Assembly: GCA_973895155.1 (NCBI GenBank)
Contig: OZ316894.1
Coordinates: 4,464,001 to 4,528,000 of the forward strand
Origin: Marsupella aquatica
Lineage: Eukaryota; Marchantiophyta
Direction of reading: 5' to 3'
DNA length: 64,000 nt
Under the pieces are notes generated by a model. The model had not been told where the DNA came from. It saw nothing but the letters and a program-made list of their open reading frames with translations, and searched no databases. Every line of letters starts with the position of its first letter. Position 1 is the first letter of the stretch. Of the stretch, positions 59,541 to 64,000 are shown piece by piece. A program made the translations under genes and the position numbers.

Positions 59541-59879
59541 AAAAATTCAAATTAAATGATTTACTTGACGACGAGAATAATTATAGTCAGATGTTATGAT
59601 CAAATCCTCTTTGCTGTATTGCCCTAGGATTGAGAGGTCCTAATATTTAGTTTCATTTGCTTGTGGGTTATGACTTATTTTAGTCAAATGTTTCTCTACA
59701 TTTAGTGCAACTCATGAAAGTACTTGGTAAAAGCTGTTAGACCAATGTTTAGGCCACTAAATCAAGGAGCATTCTAAGCTTATTTTATATCTGTTGGCCA
59801 CTAAAATTCTTCCAGGATTCCCCATCATGGGTCTCAAGTCTTGTCACAAGAGTGAGTTTCTTTTAGATTTAATTAGTAA

Positions 59880-60180
59880 ATGAGTGATATGGAAACCAAC
59901 TGCAGTACTTTGAACTCCCGTCACTGGATGGAACACCACTTTGACAAATGATTGTGATGGACCACTCTGACACTGGATGGACTTTCCAAAGATAATACTT
60001 TGGACTCAGAGAGTATTTGGACAGACCACCAGGTTTGGCACTCATTGGACCACCTGACCTCAACTAGATTGTCCTGAAATATTATATTGGACTTAGACAG
60101 CATTGGATGGATCACCATATTTGACAAAACACGAGATGGACCACCACAACTCAGTGGACTGTCCCAAAATGATACTGTGT
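59880..60180. repeat. degenerate GGATGGACCACCA-type repeats
   Basis: At least six diverged units of about 40-60 bp contain CACTGGATGGA, GATGGACCACCAC or GGACCACC followed by TTTGACAAA or TTTGGCAC. Related motifs occur at 17220-17285 and 59115-59200. No gene is seen in 59541-59879 or here. Confidence 0.5.
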
Positions 60181-61019
60181 AAATGCTCTCACTTTGGTGC
60201 CAAAAGTGACTTGGTCAATTAGGGTTCTTAATCCCTAAACCTTGTGGTCCATCTGCACATCAACTTCTTCCTTTCTACAAGAAAAAGAAAACTAAAAGAA
60301 AATGAAATAGACAAATAAGAGTGTATGACTTGACTTCTGGTGTGTCTGTCAAAACGATCACCATTGCCCAGCTCTTCATTGTCATTTGCCAATCTCAGAA
60401 CGCTTACTCGCTTTCAGCACCTCTTTTTGCCCCTATGTATTTGTTGAGTTGGAACCACCGGTCCACTAATCTGCGTCCATCTGAGTATGCCATAACTCTA
60501 TGTTCAGTGAGACTAAAACCTTGCTGTGCTTAACTCACCCAGTGCCAGGCCCTCAAATTGACTCTCTCCACACCATTGCCAAATGACCAATCGCCCCCTT
60601 TCATGTAAACTTAATCGACATAGACCAGTATACCAAAATCTGTGTGAGGTGTGATATTTGACTATGAAAGGAAAAAACAAATGACCCTACCCCCTCCTCG
60701 TGTAAAGCGCCCCCGCCCCCCCCCCCCCCCCCCCCCCCCCTTAAGCCATGCATGGATGGACAAACTGTTACGGATGCTCCAACCTGAACGACAAGTTCCA
60801 ACTTGAGAGTGTTTCATGGACAAATGATGATTTCTTGGTGAGTCCCTTGGTGAGTCCTATGACAGAGCGAAGGACGAACAAGATAAATTTTACCAAATTG
60901 TTTCTTCTTGAGATACAATACAAATGTTGCAATTTAATTAGTGTCTTCATGGTGAATGTTGAGGAGTGTCTTGGCATTGGAATTGTTAAGCATAGACAAC
61001 GATTGCAACGGCAAGCCCA
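60181..61019. other. spacer with 25-bp C run
   Basis: A run of 25 C occupies 60716-60740. The G-rich complement makes an artificial poly-Gly frame. No gene is recognised. Confidence 0.5.
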
Positions 61020-61328
61020 TGAACCATCCAACGCACAATAGTCGACACAGAGAGATACGTGGTTCACCTCCACATGAGGCTACGTCCACGGGAACACACA
61101 AGAGCTTTACTACACTCTAGGCCGACCGGCCATACCAAGCATCCACAGCACAAGCTCTCCCTATCTCTCAACTGGCTTCGTAACAATGAGCCTGAGTTCC
61201 ACCTCTCCAAGCAAACACCGCTTGGTTATAGAGTGTGCACAGCATGACTAACCTAACCAAGTCTGTGACTAAGGTTAGTCTTAACTACGGTACATTCGTA
61301 ACTCTAGACCTAAGAGTAAATCCTAACA
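61020..61328 (-). repeat. Ty1-copia 3' LTR
   Basis: On the minus strand the LTR starts TGTTAGGATTTACTC at 61328 and ends GGATGGTTCA at 61020, 309 bp, with TG...CA ends. A polypurine tract (GTCAAGGGGGAGAT) abuts it at 61329-61342 and the copia pol relic lies beyond. It is similar to the solo LTR at 3558-3854, which helped set its end. The target duplication cannot be checked because the other LTR is outside the window. Confidence 0.75.
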
Positions 61329-61519
61329 ATCTCCCCCTTGACTCTGGTCTAGGGGAGGGTAAAGACTGCTACCAATATGACTGCTCAGCGGGAAGTTCTG
61401 GAAAGAAAAACCAAACCGGTTTTTCCCTCTTTATACGAGAGTAGACCAAAACTAAGCCGTAGCCTATACAAGGAATGAGCAAGAGCATATCTCAGTATCT
61501 ACACAAATGTTAAGTAACC

Positions 61520-64000
61520 CTACTTGTGAGGCAATTGCAAAACCTGCAACGCATCACGGTGTCTAGAAAAACTCTCCAAAGGAATCACTTTGGTAAAAGC
61601 ATCAGCCGGGTTGAGTTTACCATCAATCTTGACTAGCTCAAACATATTATCAGACACAGCCTGCCTGATAAAATGGTACCTAACGTCGATGTGCTTCACT
61701 CTGCTGTCCATCACCTGGTTCACAGTAAGGTGGAGTGCACTCTGACTATCACAATGGAGCTTCACATTCCCCTGTGGCAATCCCATCTCAGTGATAAGTC
61801 TATCCAACCAAATCGCTTCCTTTGCTGCTTCCGTTGCTACAACATACTCCGCTTCTGTAGTAGACTGAGCAATACACTTCTGCAAAGTAGACCTCCAACT
61901 TATGCATCCACCTCCAAGTGTGAACACATAACCTGTTGTTGACCTCCTCTGATCCAGATCCTGTGCATAGTCAACATCTACATAGCCCATCAATGATCTA
62001 GCATTATCAGCATGTGCATCAAACAATAGACCATGATCCACGGTACCCTTCAAATACCGAATAATCCACTTCACTGCTTCCCAGTGTACCTTCCCTGGAT
62101 TCGACATGTACCTGCTCACCTTGCCCATAGCCATGGCAAGATCAGGTCTAGTGCAAGTCATCAAATACATGAGACTCCCCACTGCCTTGTCATACGGAAC
62201 CTTTGACATCAACCCCTTCTCTGTGTCATCCGTAGGACAGAACGCTGATGATAACTTGAAGTGTGGAGCCAACGGGGTACTTACTGGCTTGCTATTTCCC
62301 ATGTTGAACCTTGCAATTACCTTCCTCGCATAACTGCTCTGCGTCAACCATAGCTTGCCAGCCTCCAAGTCCCTAGTGATCTCCATACCCAAAATCCTCT
62401 TAGCTGGCCCTAAGTCCTTCATCTTAAACTTTGCACTAAGCAGTGCCTTGAGCTTAACAATCTCAGACCTATCCTTGGCTGCAATTAGCATGTCATCCAC
62501 ATAAAGTACTAAAACAATGAACCCAAAGACAACATTCTTCACCGGTTTAAGATACACACATGGGTCAAACACACTCCTGTGAAAGCCTTGTGCACGAATA
62601 TAATCATCAAACCGTTTATTCCACTGTCTTGGTGACTGCTTCAACCCGTACAAGGATCTCAGCAATCTGGAAACCAAATCCTCTTGCCCTTTCTTCACAA
62701 AACTTAGCGGCTATCTCATGAAGATCACCTCTTCCAAGGTGCCATAGAGGAAAGCTATGACAACATCCATCTGATCTAGCAGCAGACCAAACATAACAAC
62801 AAGCACACACAATAGCCGTATTGTTGAGTACTTAGCAACTGGTGAGAAGACCTCATTGTAATCCACACCTTTTTTTTGTGTGAACCCTTGGCTACCAACC
62901 TAGCCTTATAGACCTTCGATCCACCTCCTGTGGATTGATCCTTCAACTTGTATATCCACTTGTTGTCCACCACTTGTTGTCCCTTAGGCAGCTTGACAAG
63001 CTCCCAAGTTTTATTGTCCTTCAGTGACTGCATCTCCGTTTGCATTGCTGCAGTCCACTCCTGCTTCTCCTTTGAAGCACTTGCTTCATGAAATGAAGAA
63101 GGTTCACCTTCTTCCAAAATCAACGCATCACCCTCATCGTCAGTAACAAAATCCTCCTCTTGCAACTGAGATGAATCAACCCACTGTCCATACCTTGGTG
63201 GAGCGCGTACAATGCGACCAGATGCTCTTCTAGCCGATGACTCTGGTTGATCTGCGTGTGTTGGTACAATTTGAAGCTCAACAACATCCACTTGCTGCTC
63301 ACCAGCATCAACAAACTCCTCTGGTTCCTCTGGCACAGGAACCAGCTCCATAATTGGAGCAACTCATTCTCTTCGGTCATGCACCTCATAACCAATCTCC
63401 CCCTCAAAGAGATCCGGGATAGGAGATTTTCCTTTGTCAGTACGGGAGACCTGAGTATTCTCCCCCTCCTTCAATAATCTGGATTCATTGAAGGAAACAT
63501 CCCTACTAACAACGAGCTTACAGGCAATAGGATCCCATAGCCTATAGGCTTTCACACCACTCTGGTACCCAAGAAAAACACATTTCTTGGAGGTAGGATC
63601 CAACTTGGTCCTATTCTACTTTGGTGTGAGAGCATATGCATCACTGCCAAAAACTACCAAGCCATGATAGTCTGCTTGCCGCTTATAGCGCATCTCAAAC
63701 GGCGTTTTGAAATTGATAGCACTAGAAGGAGAAAGATTTACCAAATAAGCTGCAGTATTGACAGCTTTTGCCCAAAATTCTTGTGGTAAACCTGATTGGC
63801 TCAACATACTCCATGACCGCTCCAACAGTGTCCGATTGAGCCTCTCAGCGACACCATTCTGCTGCGGAGTATAAACTGTGGTGAGATGGCGAGTTATCCC
63901 CTATTCTGAACAGTACTCTTCAAATTCCATTGAAGTGTACTCCCCGCCGTTGTCTGACCTAAGACTCTTCACCCTTGTATCCAAACACTTGACCGTGTTT
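61520..64000 (-). pseudogene. Ty1-copia pol relic (integrase, RT, RNase H), partial
   Basis: Read from the right edge: the integrase core with SDNGGEYTS and TPQQNGVAERLNRTL (DDE residues), its C-terminal part ending YALTPK, a VFLGYQSGVKAYRLWD block, then reverse transcriptase starting KEKQEWTAAMQTEMQSLKDN, continuing through VVDNKWIYKLK and YVDDMLIAAKDRSE. RNase H follows with STTGYVFTLGGGCISWRS and STTEAEYVVATEAAKEAIWL. This IN-RT-RH order defines Ty1-copia. In-frame stops at 63901, 63616, 63364 and 62711 and a frameshift in a T run near 62870 show that it is inactive. Gag, protease, the start of integrase and the 5' LTR lie beyond the window. Confidence 0.92.

Noticed and set aside
60601-60801. 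Poly-Gly minus-strand frame
   Set aside because: It is created by the 25-bp C run at 60716-60740.

Overview
The window looks like nuclear DNA of a land plant, most likely a non-seed plant (bryophyte, lycophyte or fern). Three things point this way. There is a spliced HRD3/SEL1L gene with plant-type short GT-AG introns. There are resistance-type genes whose N-terminal domain is an alpha/beta hydrolase fused to NB-ARC and LRR (the 'HNL' class, described from liverworts and other non-flowering plants). The DNA between genes is full of decayed plant transposons (Ty1-copia, LINE, CACTA, Mutator-like). I cannot name the species.

Layout. 1-12.4 kb: no intact gene. It holds a TIR element carrying a calmodulin-like fragment, a solo copia LTR, palindromic and 'GATGTC' repeat arrays, a perfect-looking 87-bp x3 repeat and a LINE relic. 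12.4-16.1 kb (minus): complete six-exon HRD3. 16.1-23.6 kb: its 5' flank, a CACTA DUF4216 relic, a decayed transposon gene and minisatellites. 23.7-30.9 kb (plus): a block with a BRCT fragment (DNA polymerase lambda type), an intact EDM2-like PHD-finger ORF and a ~1,260-codon unfamiliar transposase (zinc finger, AT-hook, PIP-box-like motif, DDE-like core) broken at six points. A D-armless tRNA-like fold follows. 31.3-34.9 kb: a coiled-coil transposon relic, a polypyrimidine tract and a small CACTA element. 34.9-39.7 kb (minus): HNL-A, apparently intact. 41.3-49.3 kb: repeat arrays with a nested TIR element, and a Mutator-like element with target duplications. 49.4-53.5 kb (minus): HNL-B, a tandem copy lacking the hydrolase nucleophile. 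55.3-55.9 kb (minus): a third, diverged hydrolase module. 57.2-59.5 kb: an eroded duplicate of the HRD3 locus. 61.0-64.0 kb (minus): the 3' part of a decayed copia element, cut by the window edge.

How it fits together. Two host loci have been copied locally. The HRD3 locus gave an intact gene and an eroded pseudogene about 44 kb away. The HNL locus gave a cluster of one intact gene, one 5'-truncated copy and one hydrolase fragment. HRD3 acts in ER-associated degradation and HNL genes are presumed immune receptors; nothing in the sequence shows that they cooperate. The most unusual candidates are the HNL proteins (Cys instead of Ser in the hydrolase nucleophile elbow, MHQ instead of MHD) and the transposase block next to an EDM2-like silencing-factor fragment. 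All exon structures were read by eye from splice signals and protein similarity, without transcripts or database searches.
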